In this document: positions 43,501 through 49,903 of the stretch, piece after piece
Numbering within the stretch: position 1 is the first letter of the stretch
How the letters are laid out: every line of letters starts with the position of its first letter
Assembly (NCBI GenBank): GCA_044225795.1
Contig: JBGAIF010000007.1
Location: 135,014 to 199,013, forward strand
Source of the DNA: Nemorincola sp044225795
GTDB taxonomy: Bacteria; Bacteroidota; Bacteroidia; Chitinophagales; Chitinophagaceae
Direction: 5' to 3'
Length of the DNA stretch: 64,000 nt
Notes under the pieces: generated by a model
The model's input: only the letters and a program-made list of their open reading frames with translations
Told to the model about the DNA's origin: nothing
Databases searched by the model: none
Program-made: the position numbers and the translations under genes

Positions 43501-44360
43501 GATTCTTTAGTGCAATTGAAATGGTATCCCTTTGGCGTGACGAAATCCCAACAAGTTTAATTGTTGAGCTGCTTACACTAACTGCGACTCAAGGCGCTAG
43601 TGAACCAATAAATTTTGACAATTATACCATCGGCAACCTCTTCGAAACAATTGACGATAGGAATGATGTCGAACATGATAAGCTAATTCAATTAGAATGG
43701 CTTTTTCTACCAATTCTGGCCTCTTACGGATCAATGCGAAATCCTAAGGTTTTGCACGATGAGTTAGCAAATAACCCCATATTTTTTGTTGATGTTTTAA
43801 AATTTTTATACCTCCCCAAAAACAGGAAGTTGCTCGAAAAAGAACGAATGGGGCTATCCAGTGAAATAATTAAAAACAGAAGTGAACAAGCCTTCCATTT
43901 GCTCAATACATGGAAGACCATTCCAGGAATGAATGAAGGGGGCTCAATTGATTATGAAAAATTATCCTCTTGGATAACGGATGTTCGAAACTTAGCAAGT
44001 GAATCAGACAGATTGGACCCCGCAGATATTCAAATCGGCAAAATGCTTGCTCACTATCCAGAAAAGGAGGAAGTTTGGCCATCAGATGAAATAGCAACCA
44101 TTATTGAATCAATAAACACTGATAGCTTGAAGCAAAACTATAGGTCGGAATTATTTAACAAGAGAGGTTCTTCTACAAGAGCAATGGACGCAGGTGGCAC
44201 TATAGAAAGAGAACACGCTAAGTACTTCGAAAAACTAGCTTCAGCACACAAATACACCCACCCAATTATCTCAAATATTTTCAAAACCTTAGCCAAAGGT
44301 TATATGTCAGATGCGAAACGACAAGATGAAGACGCAGCACGTAACCGATTGGAATATTAG
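40560..44360 (+). CDS. 1266-residue putative nuclease-like accessory (defence?) protein
   Basis: The product is a single very long chain with no signal peptide. Residues 1-165 have GWDG (56-59), WEFG (77-80) and KADRDYGKRT (88-97). The D58, E78 and K86/K88 arrangement resembles a PD-(D/E)XK nuclease core. Residues 165-350 contain GRE (197-199) and SKDEAIAFI (222-230), recalling STAND-type regulators but with no Walker A. The remaining 900 residues are all helical, typical of repeat sensors. Codon use is far richer in A/T (AGA, TTA, ATA) than neighbours, so it was probably acquired. Direct repeats and palindromes follow it. No partner gene is present, so a single-gene system is likely. I do not recognise a named family; function is inferred. 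Confidence 0.6.
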   Translation: MMQSARLITQLDLNNWAKTFDSKGHLPHLVSRLVSATTPTSTLYEFPSDSSVFMEGWDGIVKCKSDSGIVPMGISLWEFGTEDNPKGKADRDYGKRTKNALGYNPNECTFIFLTLRSWKFKEKWRQSKLQEGFWHDVRVYDATNIADWLDLAPAVSRWLSIFIRSYPSDGLLSVDRFWKEWSNGPNMILSPGVITSGREFQTQQLQEFLSNEPAIKAVRAFSKDEAIAFIIASAMQFDSKLHLNFFSRSLIVDTAPSFRSISINKNGLILISRVEETNILYAGVSDGHHILVPLGPDDNFNQDTIDLPQIEREGQIKSLIDSGMSEDDATRYSKESARNVTVLKRLLKFSQDKIESISSEEIKQIIPAILIGRWDENKVGDRNLIEKLSGQPYNDYISSLVAFKDFELSPIIQIGSTWRLVSPMDAWTNLAAYIPKKNLELLKEVFLEAFENGNPIIEPPKDAPIFAFLNKETKYSNWAREGLVQSLILISIFGESFKMQNIGSPQIWVDTVIASLLNKVDSRLWISLNNELPLIAEASPTSFFDACTRSLALAEKPIMAMFVEKQGFLTTISNHSGLLWALEGLAWEPEYLLNSSLILSQLASQDPGGKIGNRPINSLLEIFKPWHYQTFANLEERLAALKYISKEEKDVAWDLLLKMLPHGNEVAFGTHKMRWRMFNKNFTKQYTVREILHTHTAIIEILVSSFDYSEDKFSQILRKSVHLRPQDRRKVLDFAETEYHKVVQVKYTAWHTLRDIISFQRSFPNSEISLLDEELTRYAILYNDLTPTNEIDKYIWLFNESYPRLPEGYVEDKNLNFEQKQNARNRILEEQRTLGLKKILNLSNLKELVELAEIVKVPSTIGSTLAHLVCDANDLFFLMELLKSKGNKLIVVQSFITSKFFIKGLEWILSLYEQIVASNFHNEALSNFLTSLPLTEELFVFIEKKNKEIIKEYWERVNPNFFGLKSELKIMGIKHLIDCKRFFSAIEMVSLWRDEIPTSLIVELLTLTATQGASEPINFDNYTIGNLFETIDDRNDVEHDKLIQLEWLFLPILASYGSMRNPKVLHDELANNPIFFVDVLKFLYLPKNRKLLEKERMGLSSEIIKNRSEQAFHLLNTWKTIPGMNEGGSIDYEKLSSWITDVRNLASESDRLDPADIQIGKMLAHYPEKEEVWPSDEIATIIESINTDSLKQNYRSELFNKRGSSTRAMDAGGTIEREHAKYFEKLASAHKYTHPIISNIFKTLAKGYMSDAKRQDEDAARNRLEY

Positions 44361-44428
44361 AAGCTGTCTTTTTGAGATAAAATGAAACTCTTCAAATTTG
44401 GCATACTTCTTGCTGCATCATAAGTGCC

Positions 44429-44450
44429 CCTAAACTGTTGTCAGTTTAGG
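44429..44450. repeat. Palindrome, possible terminator remnant
   Basis: Perfect 9-bp arms CCTAAACTG and CAGTTTAGG around TTGT. No T run follows, so it is not a clear terminator. Confidence 0.5.
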
Positions 44451-44463
44451 CAGATGACATGAA

Positions 44464-44488
44464 AAATGTTACATTTTACGTAACATTT
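44464..44488. repeat. Palindrome AAATGTTAC/GTAACATTT
   Basis: Perfect 9-bp arms with a 7-nt loop, 13 bp after the previous palindrome. It could be an operator or element end. Confidence 0.5.
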
Positions 44489-44516
44489 AGCGAGCAGCAG
44501 AAATCAGGCAACTTTA

Positions 44517-44627
44517 GGCAGAAATTGAGCAATTTCACACACCATTTCTGCACACATTGAGGTTGATTATCAATGGGTTTTACTCAAAATCGTACACTTT
44601 CCTGTGAAAAAGAAAATTGTACACTTT
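44517..44627. repeat. 111-bp direct repeat, copy A
   Basis: Starts GGCAGAAATTGAGCAATTTC and ends TGTACACTTT. It matches 44678-44790 with scattered substitutions (about 10) and two small indels, 161 bp apart. It contains an internal GCAGAAAT...ATTTCTGC inverted repeat and TTGATTATCAA. Confidence 0.85.
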
Positions 44628-44677
44628 TAAGCAGGTGATATGCAAAAGGGCTGAACGCGCAGAAACTGGCAATAATG

Positions 44678-44790
44678 GGCAGAAATTGAGCAATTTCGTA
44701 CACCATTTCTGCACACATTGATGTTGATTATCAATGAATTTTGCTCAAAATCGTACACTTTCCAGTGAAAAAAAAGAAATTGTACAGTTT
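44678..44790. repeat. 113-bp direct repeat, copy B
   Basis: Second copy of the 44517-44627 repeat, ending TGTACAGTTT. It lies just before the ABC-F promoter, so the open frame upstream of the ABC-F ATG is inside repeat sequence. Confidence 0.85.
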
Positions 44791-44813
44791 CTCCCGTTTA
44801 GGGGTGAGGGCAT

Positions 44814-44821
44814 TACCTTTG
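44814..44821 (+). promoter_or_regulatory. -7 box for ABC-F gene
   Basis: TACCTTTG, eight bases before ATG 44830. Confidence 0.6.
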
Positions 44822-44829
44822 CGGCTCTT

Positions 44830-46725
44830 ATGCATTATGTATCGGCAGAACGGATCAGTAAGAGCTACGGCATCAAGCCGCTGTTCACAAATATCACTTT
44901 TCACATCAGCGAGGGCGATAAGATAGCCCTGATAGCGCGCAATGGCAGCGGTAAGAGTACGCTACTAAAGATACTGGCGGGCAGGGACACGGTAGATGAA
45001 GGTACCATATGGATACATAAGGATGTAACGGTGGCGCTGTTTGAACAGGAGCCGCAGTTTGCCGAGGACCTGAGCATATTAGATAATATCTTCCATTACC
45101 GCCACCCGGTGGCAGAGGCCCTGCGCAACTATGAGCGGGTGATCAGCAGCGAGCATAAAGACCCCGATGCACTGGCGACGGCACTGGCACGGCTGGACGA
45201 GCTGGGGGCCTGGGACTTTGAAGCGAAGGTGCACCAGATACTGAACAAGCTGAACATACGCAACCTGCAACAGCAGGTGAAGACCCTAAGCGGGGGGCAG
45301 CGCAAGCGTGTGGCGCTGGCACAGGTGCTGATAGACATAGGTTTTGAGCATAAGCATGTGCTGCTGATCATGGACGAACCGACGAACCACCTGGATGTGG
45401 CAATGGTGGAATGGCTGGAGAATTACCTGAACCAGCAGAATGTGACGCTGCTGATGGTGACGCACGACAGGTACTTCCTGGAGGATGTGTGTGACGAGAT
45501 ATGGGAGCTGGACAATGAGCAGCTCTATACCTACAAGGGCGACTACCAGGACTACTTAGAGAAAAAGGCGGCACGTATAGAGAATACGCTGGCCAATATA
45601 GACAAGGCGCGCAACCTGTACCGCAAGGAACTGGAGTGGATGCGCAAGCAGCCACGGGCGCGCACAGTGAAGAGCAAGAGCCGGCAGGATAATTTTTACG
45701 ACATACAGACAAAGGCGAAGCAGAAGGTGGAGGACCTGCAGGTGGAGCTGCAAATGAAGATGAACCGCCTGGGGGGCAAGATAGCGGAACTAAAAAAGGT
45801 GTATAAGAGCTATGGCGACAAGGTGATACTGAAGGGGTTTGACTATACATTCAAAAAGGGGGAAAGGATAGGCATAGTGGGACAAAACGGCGCGGGCAAG
45901 AGTACCTTCCTGAATATGCTGCAGGGCATAGAGCCTGCAGACAGCGGCAAGATAAACATAGGCGAGACGGTGGTGTTCGGCAACTTTTCGCAGCAGGGAC
46001 TGGAGATAAAGGAGGACATGCGCATCATAGAGTATGTGAAGAACATAGCGGAGAACTTTCCGCTGGCGGATGGGGGCAGCATATCGGCATCGCAGTTCCT
46101 GACGCTGTTCCTTTTTCCGCCGGAGCAGCAGTACACCTACCTCTCCAAGCTGAGCGGTGGTGAGAAGAAAAGGCTGCAATTGCTCACGGTGCTGTTCAGG
46201 AACCCGAACTTCCTGATACTGGACGAACCGACGAATGACCTGGACCTGCCGACGCTGGCAGTGCTGGAGAATTTCCTGAGCGAGTACAGGGGCTGCCTGC
46301 TGATCGTATCGCACGACAGGTATTTTATGGACAGGCTGGTGGACCACTTGTTCGTATTTGAAGGGAATGGTGTGGTGAGGGATTTCCCGGGCAACTACAG
46401 CACGTACCGCGTAGAAGAGCGGGCACGGGAGAAGATGAAGGATGCTACGCCAAAGGCAGAAGAGGCGGCTACGGCCACTGAAGCAAAGCCACAGGATAAG
46501 AAGAAGGTATCGTTCAAGGACAAGCGGGAGTATGAGCAACTGGAAAAAGATATAGCGGCACTGGAGGCGGAGAAGACGACGGTAACGGAAAAGATGATGG
46601 ACCAGAACATCAACTATGACGATATGCAGCGGCTGAGCAACCGTATGGTGCAGATAACCGAGCTGCTGGAACAGAAGGAAATGAGGTGGCTGGAGCTGAG
46701 CGAGGTAATAACCCCGGGCTCCTAA
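44830..46725 (+). CDS. ABC-F family ATPase (Uup-like)
   Basis: The 631-residue protein has two ABC domains. The first has Walker A ARNGSGKST (about 37-44), LSGGQ and DEPTNHLD; the second has GQNGAGKST, LSGGE and DEPTNDLD. A helical linker with charged residues lies between them. The C-terminus is a charged coiled coil (REYEQLEKDIAALEAEKTTV), as in Uup. ABC-F proteins act on the ribosome, not as transporters, since no membrane domain is present. The start is ATG 44830: the frame is open further upstream, but that part lies in repeat DNA and lacks similarity, and the promoter would be inside it. Confidence 0.88.
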   Translation: MHYVSAERISKSYGIKPLFTNITFHISEGDKIALIARNGSGKSTLLKILAGRDTVDEGTIWIHKDVTVALFEQEPQFAEDLSILDNIFHYRHPVAEALRNYERVISSEHKDPDALATALARLDELGAWDFEAKVHQILNKLNIRNLQQQVKTLSGGQRKRVALAQVLIDIGFEHKHVLLIMDEPTNHLDVAMVEWLENYLNQQNVTLLMVTHDRYFLEDVCDEIWELDNEQLYTYKGDYQDYLEKKAARIENTLANIDKARNLYRKELEWMRKQPRARTVKSKSRQDNFYDIQTKAKQKVEDLQVELQMKMNRLGGKIAELKKVYKSYGDKVILKGFDYTFKKGERIGIVGQNGAGKSTFLNMLQGIEPADSGKINIGETVVFGNFSQQGLEIKEDMRIIEYVKNIAENFPLADGGSISASQFLTLFLFPPEQQYTYLSKLSGGEKKRLQLLTVLFRNPNFLILDEPTNDLDLPTLAVLENFLSEYRGCLLIVSHDRYFMDRLVDHLFVFEGNGVVRDFPGNYSTYRVEERAREKMKDATPKAEEAATATEAKPQDKKKVSFKDKREYEQLEKDIAALEAEKTTVTEKMMDQNINYDDMQRLSNRMVQITELLEQKEMRWLELSEVITPGS

Positions 46726-46860
46726 AGGGGAATGATGCCTGATACTCGATGGTTAGATACCGGATGAGGGAGGATAATGGCCCGGGGGTCTGTATATCTG
46801 CGGGCTCGCAATGGGGGGTAAGAATTAGCGAAATATCCATATTTTAAGGGCTATTTAGCT

Positions 46861-46868
46861 TATATTTG
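46861..46868 (+). promoter_or_regulatory. -7 box for LolA-like gene
   Basis: TATATTTG, 30 nt before ATG 46899. Confidence 0.6.
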
Positions 46869-46898
46869 CGATTCAATATCCACACAAAAACTATAAAA

Positions 46899-47630
46899 AT
46901 GAGAGCAATAAAGTATGCATTTACGGGGCTGCTGCTGGCAGCGGGCATGACAAGCGCTATGGCGCAGAATGGTGATGAGATCATCAGCAAGCACATAGAC
47001 GCGATAGGCGGTGAGGCCAACTGGGCAAAAATAACGTCCATGAAGATGGTGGGTACTATGAAGGTTCAGGGCATGGAACTGGGCATGACACAGACGACAG
47101 TACACAATAAGGCCATGCGCACCGACATCAGCGTAATGGGCAGTGAAGGCTACATGATAGCCACTACCACAGAGGGCTGGATGTATATGCCTATGCAGGG
47201 TGTGAGCAAGGCTACCCCGATACCTGCCGAACAACTGAAGATGATGAAGGACAAGCTGAGCGTACGCGCCAATATGCTGGCGGATAAGTCGACAATAGCA
47301 AAGGCAGAACTGCTGGGCAAGGATACAGTGAACAAGGTGCCTTGCTACAAAGTGAAGGTAACGGACAAGGATGGAAATATGCAGACAGCTTACTTTGACG
47401 CGTCTACATACTACATGGTGCGTGTAGAGGCCAAGGCAAGTCCGGATGCAGGCGACCAGGAGGTGAACATAGATTTCAGCAATTTCCAGAAAACACCGGA
47501 AGGCGTGGTACTGGCCATGACGATGGGCTCTCCGCAGGGTGATATCACCTTCAAGACCGTGGAGCTGAACAAACCGATAGACGAAAAGATCTTCAAGCCT
47601 ACGCAGGAAGAAATGGAAGGAAAGAAATAA
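46899..47630 (+). CDS. Secreted LolA-like outer-membrane lipoprotein-sorting-domain protein
   Basis: The 243-residue product has a signal peptide ending near SAMAQ (residue 24). A half-barrel-like beta domain then begins IISKHIDAIGGEANWAKITS and contains TSMKMVGTMKVQGM and CYKVKVTDKDGNMQTAYFD. The order of strands fits the LolA/LppX-like fold. Family members carry lipophilic cargo across the periplasm; cargo here is unknown. ATG 46899 was chosen over the in-frame TTG at 46866, which overlaps the promoter box. A hairpin follows the stop. Confidence 0.75.
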   Translation: MRAIKYAFTGLLLAAGMTSAMAQNGDEIISKHIDAIGGEANWAKITSMKMVGTMKVQGMELGMTQTTVHNKAMRTDISVMGSEGYMIATTTEGWMYMPMQGVSKATPIPAEQLKMMKDKLSVRANMLADKSTIAKAELLGKDTVNKVPCYKVKVTDKDGNMQTAYFDASTYYMVRVEAKASPDAGDQEVNIDFSNFQKTPEGVVLAMTMGSPQGDITFKTVELNKPIDEKIFKPTQEEMEGKK

Positions 47631-47651
47631 GCTCAACAGCATTTACGTTAT

Positions 47652-47675
47652 AATGGCTGCCCCCGGGCAGCCATT
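47652..47675. terminator. Hairpin after LolA-like gene
   Basis: AATGGCTGCCC/GGGCAGCCATT, 11-bp stem with a very short loop and weak T run. It separates the LolA-like gene from the sigma-factor cluster. Confidence 0.6.
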
Positions 47676-47740
47676 GTTATCTAAACACTATCTTAGCGTA
47701 ATAACTCCTGCTTACGACAGACCAAAACTTTCTTACGGCA

Positions 47741-48292
47741 TTGCGGTCGGGCGACCGTGAGGCATTCCGCCAACTGGTGACAGACTACCGGCAGCGGGTG
47801 TTCAACACTGCTATTGGTATGGTACAGGACCATGGCAACGCCGAAGACATTACACAGGAGGTGTTCATCACCGTGTTCCGGTCGGTACTGTCGTTCAATG
47901 GAAAGTCGGCGCTCTCTACGTGGATATACCGCATCACTGTTAACAAATGCCTGGACCACCTGCGGGCGCAAGGGCGGCAAAAGCGGCACGGTGTGTTCAG
48001 CATATTCTTCCAGGGGGAGCCCGCGTATGAAAAGCCGGTATTTGACCATCCCGGGGTGAAACTGGAGCATAAGGAGAACGCGAAATACCTGTTCGCGGCG
48101 ATAGATACCCTGCCGGATAACCAGCGGACGGTGTTTGTGCTGGTGCATGTGGAAGACCTGCCGCAGAAGGAGGTGGCGGAGATCATGAATGTGTCGGTAA
48201 AGGCGGTGGAGTCGCTGCTGCAGCGTGCCAAGGCCAACCTGCGCAGGAAACTGGGGGATATTTATGAGTCGAACCGAAGGAAAAGTAATTAA
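47741..48292 (+). CDS. ECF-type sigma factor
   Basis: The 183-residue product has region 2 (GMVQDHGNAEDITQEVFITV, FNGKSALSTWIYRITVNKCLD) and region 4 (LPDNQRTVFVLVHVEDLPQK, IMNVSVKAVESLLQRAKANL). It would direct RNA polymerase to a regulon that probably includes its own operon. The start is uncertain: the only in-frame near-start is TTG at 47741, but eleven further upstream codons (reading LLLTTDQNFLTAL) look like a normal ECF N-terminus. They lack any ATG or GTG, so the true start could be CTG 47708. A small membrane protein follows 20 bp later, as in sigma/anti-sigma pairs. Confidence 0.85.
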   Translation: MRSGDREAFRQLVTDYRQRVFNTAIGMVQDHGNAEDITQEVFITVFRSVLSFNGKSALSTWIYRITVNKCLDHLRAQGRQKRHGVFSIFFQGEPAYEKPVFDHPGVKLEHKENAKYLFAAIDTLPDNQRTVFVLVHVEDLPQKEVAEIMNVSVKAVESLLQRAKANLRRKLGDIYESNRRKSN

Positions 48293-48312
48293 AGGACGTC
48301 TAAAATAATGTT

Positions 48313-48621
48313 ATGGAAAATAATATAGGTAGAGAGGAGTGGATAGAGCGGGTGATGGGCAGCACGCAGGGCATACGCCGTGCGGAACCCGCATCAGACC
48401 TGTATGACCGTGTGACTGACCGAATGAACCGGGGTAGTGCAGTAAAGACCATGCCGTTCCCGGTAGCCCGGTGGGTGGCCGCGGCCATATTGCTGCTGGC
48501 GCTCAACATAGGGTCAATACTACACTATACCAATATCTCCGGGCAAGCTGCCCCCTCAGGCACCCCGGCACAGGACCCCTTGGCTAATTACATACAAACA
48601 GAATCTACTTACAACTATTAG
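48313..48621 (+). CDS. Small single-pass membrane protein, candidate anti-sigma
   Basis: The 102-residue product has a cytoplasmic, charged N-terminal half (MENNIGREEWIERVMGSTQG), one helix (about residues 53-70, VAAAILLLALNIGS) and a short outer tail. Size and topology fit small anti-sigma proteins such as CnrY. It lies between the sigma gene (20-bp gap) and the Spy/CpxP-like gene (2-bp gap). No ZAS zinc site is present. Anti-sigma function is inferred from context. Confidence 0.55.
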   Translation: MENNIGREEWIERVMGSTQGIRRAEPASDLYDRVTDRMNRGSAVKTMPFPVARWVAAAILLLALNIGSILHYTNISGQAAPSGTPAQDPLANYIQTESTYNY

Positions 48622-48623
48622 GC

Positions 48624-49181
48624 ATGGGCAATAACGGAAAAATATGGAAGCTGTTGGTGGTGCTGCTGCTGATCTGCAATGCGGGCATCATCGCATTCAT
48701 GTGGCTGCGCCCGTGCCGGCCACCTGTACCACCGCCCCCACCGGCAGGAGGACAGGGCGAACAGGCCCGGAACTTTGTGATACGCACACTGAATTTTACG
48801 GACGAGCAGGTAAGGCAGTATGATGTGCTGATAGGCGACCACCGCAGGGCTATGGATAGCCTGCGTAAGGTGCAATCGGACGCGCGGCAGCAATTGTTTG
48901 GGGGACTGAAGAATGGAACCGATCCTAATGTGGCGGCGCAGACGATCGCGGCCTGCCAGAAAGAGATAGAGACGGTGACCTTCCACCACTTTGAAAAGGT
49001 AAGAGTATTATGCACAGACGCACAAAAACCGGAGTTTGACAATATCATTGGTGAGGTGATCAAAAAAATGAACGGGGGCAACCGCAGGCCTCCGCATCCC
49101 GGCGGCCCCGGTGACGGACCACCACCTCCGCCGCAGGGAGCAGGCGGACCTATGCCGCCTCCGCCACCTCCGGGTAATTAA
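48624..49181 (+). CDS. Spy/CpxP-like periplasmic metal-sensor protein
   Basis: The 185-residue product has an N-terminal membrane helix or uncleaved signal (LLVVLLLICNAGIIAFMWLR). A helical domain follows with LNFTDEQVRQYDVLIGDHRRAM and CTDAQKPEFDNIIGEV, which match the paired LTxxQ-type helices of Spy, CpxP and CnrX (heavy-metal resistance, PF13801). Two cysteines (C955-type positions AACQK and VLCTD) might bind metal. Pro/Gly-rich tails flank it. It starts 2 bp after the putative anti-sigma gene, so the two are coupled. Sensing of copper or stress is inferred. Confidence 0.7.
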   Translation: MGNNGKIWKLLVVLLLICNAGIIAFMWLRPCRPPVPPPPPAGGQGEQARNFVIRTLNFTDEQVRQYDVLIGDHRRAMDSLRKVQSDARQQLFGGLKNGTDPNVAAQTIAACQKEIETVTFHHFEKVRVLCTDAQKPEFDNIIGEVIKKMNGGNRRPPHPGGPGDGPPPPPQGAGGPMPPPPPPGN

Positions 49182-49198
49182 ATTTGTAATTTAGATGC

Positions 49199-49903
49199 AT
49201 GAAGCGGTTGCTATTCATTTTATGTATTGCCTGCCACATGGCTGCATTTGCAGGTGGCGGTAGGGTGACGATAATGATAATACCTGTATTCAACGGACAG
49301 CAGCTTACACTATCAGACCAATACTATATTGATGAGCATGGCGACACGCTCTACATTGACCTGTTCAGGTTCTATATCACTAACATGACACTAAATGGCA
49401 ACGGTGAGGCAAAGGATGCGAACAGCCACCTGGTAGATGCGGAGCAGAAAAGTACGAACAGCTTTACGATAGATAACGTACCATTGGGAAATTACACGTC
49501 CATCAGCTTCACGATAGGGGTGGATAGCAGCACAAACGTATCGGGGGCCAATAGCGGCGACCTGGACCCTGTAAAGGGCATGTACTGGGCATGGAACAGT
49601 GGCTACATCATGGCCAAGCTGGAAGGGCACGCCAGGGTATGCAAGACGCTGCATCACGCATTTGAGTTTCACATAGGCGGCTATATGCCACCCTACAATG
49701 CAGCAAGGACAGTGACCCTGCCACTCAGCCGTAATGCGATCATAGAAAAGGATGGTAATACCGTTATCACTATCAAGGCTGATGCCGCAGCATGGCTTTC
49801 GGGGAAGCTGGACCTGGGTAAGGAAAACAGCATAGTGATTCCCGGCAGGGAGGCGTGCGGAATGGCAGACCGGTATATGAAGATGTTCTCAATAGCTGAC
49901 TGA
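49199..49903 (+). CDS. mbnP: MbnP-family copper-binding protein
   Basis: The 234-residue secreted product has a signal peptide ending near AFAGG (residue 20). It contains LFRFYITNMTLN and the family's Trp-rich motif GMYWAWNSGYIMAKLEG (W130, W132), plus HIGGYMPPYNAAR. In characterised members (MbnP, CorA) one Trp is converted to kynurenine by MbnH and the protein binds Cu. Its stop codon overlaps the start of the MbnH gene by one base, so the two are translated together. It probably sits on or in the outer membrane. The conserved Trp supports function, but the site here is unproven. Confidence 0.82.
   Translation: MKRLLFILCIACHMAAFAGGGRVTIMIIPVFNGQQLTLSDQYYIDEHGDTLYIDLFRFYITNMTLNGNGEAKDANSHLVDAEQKSTNSFTIDNVPLGNYTSISFTIGVDSSTNVSGANSGDLDPVKGMYWAWNSGYIMAKLEGHARVCKTLHHAFEFHIGGYMPPYNAARTVTLPLSRNAIIEKDGNTVITIKADAAAWLSGKLDLGKENSIVIPGREACGMADRYMKMFSIAD

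Larger units (their letters stand above)
44361..44829. other. Repeat- and palindrome-rich intergenic region, no gene
   Basis: After the large gene come three palindromic units: CCTAAACTG/CAGTTTAGG at 44429-44450, AAATGTTAC/GTAACATTT at 44464-44488, and GAAATTGAGCAATTTC inside each long repeat. Two direct repeats of 111-113 bp also lie here. No ORF with coding character was found. The region looks like the remnant end of a mobile element, but no transposase is left. Confidence 0.65.

Noticed and set aside
44517..44790. Intact insertion sequence
   Set aside because: No transposase frame is present. Only end-like repeats remain.
44734..44829. N-terminal extension of the ABC-F protein by 32 residues
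   Set aside because: The extra codons lie in direct-repeat DNA and in the promoter. The family N-terminus begins at 44830.
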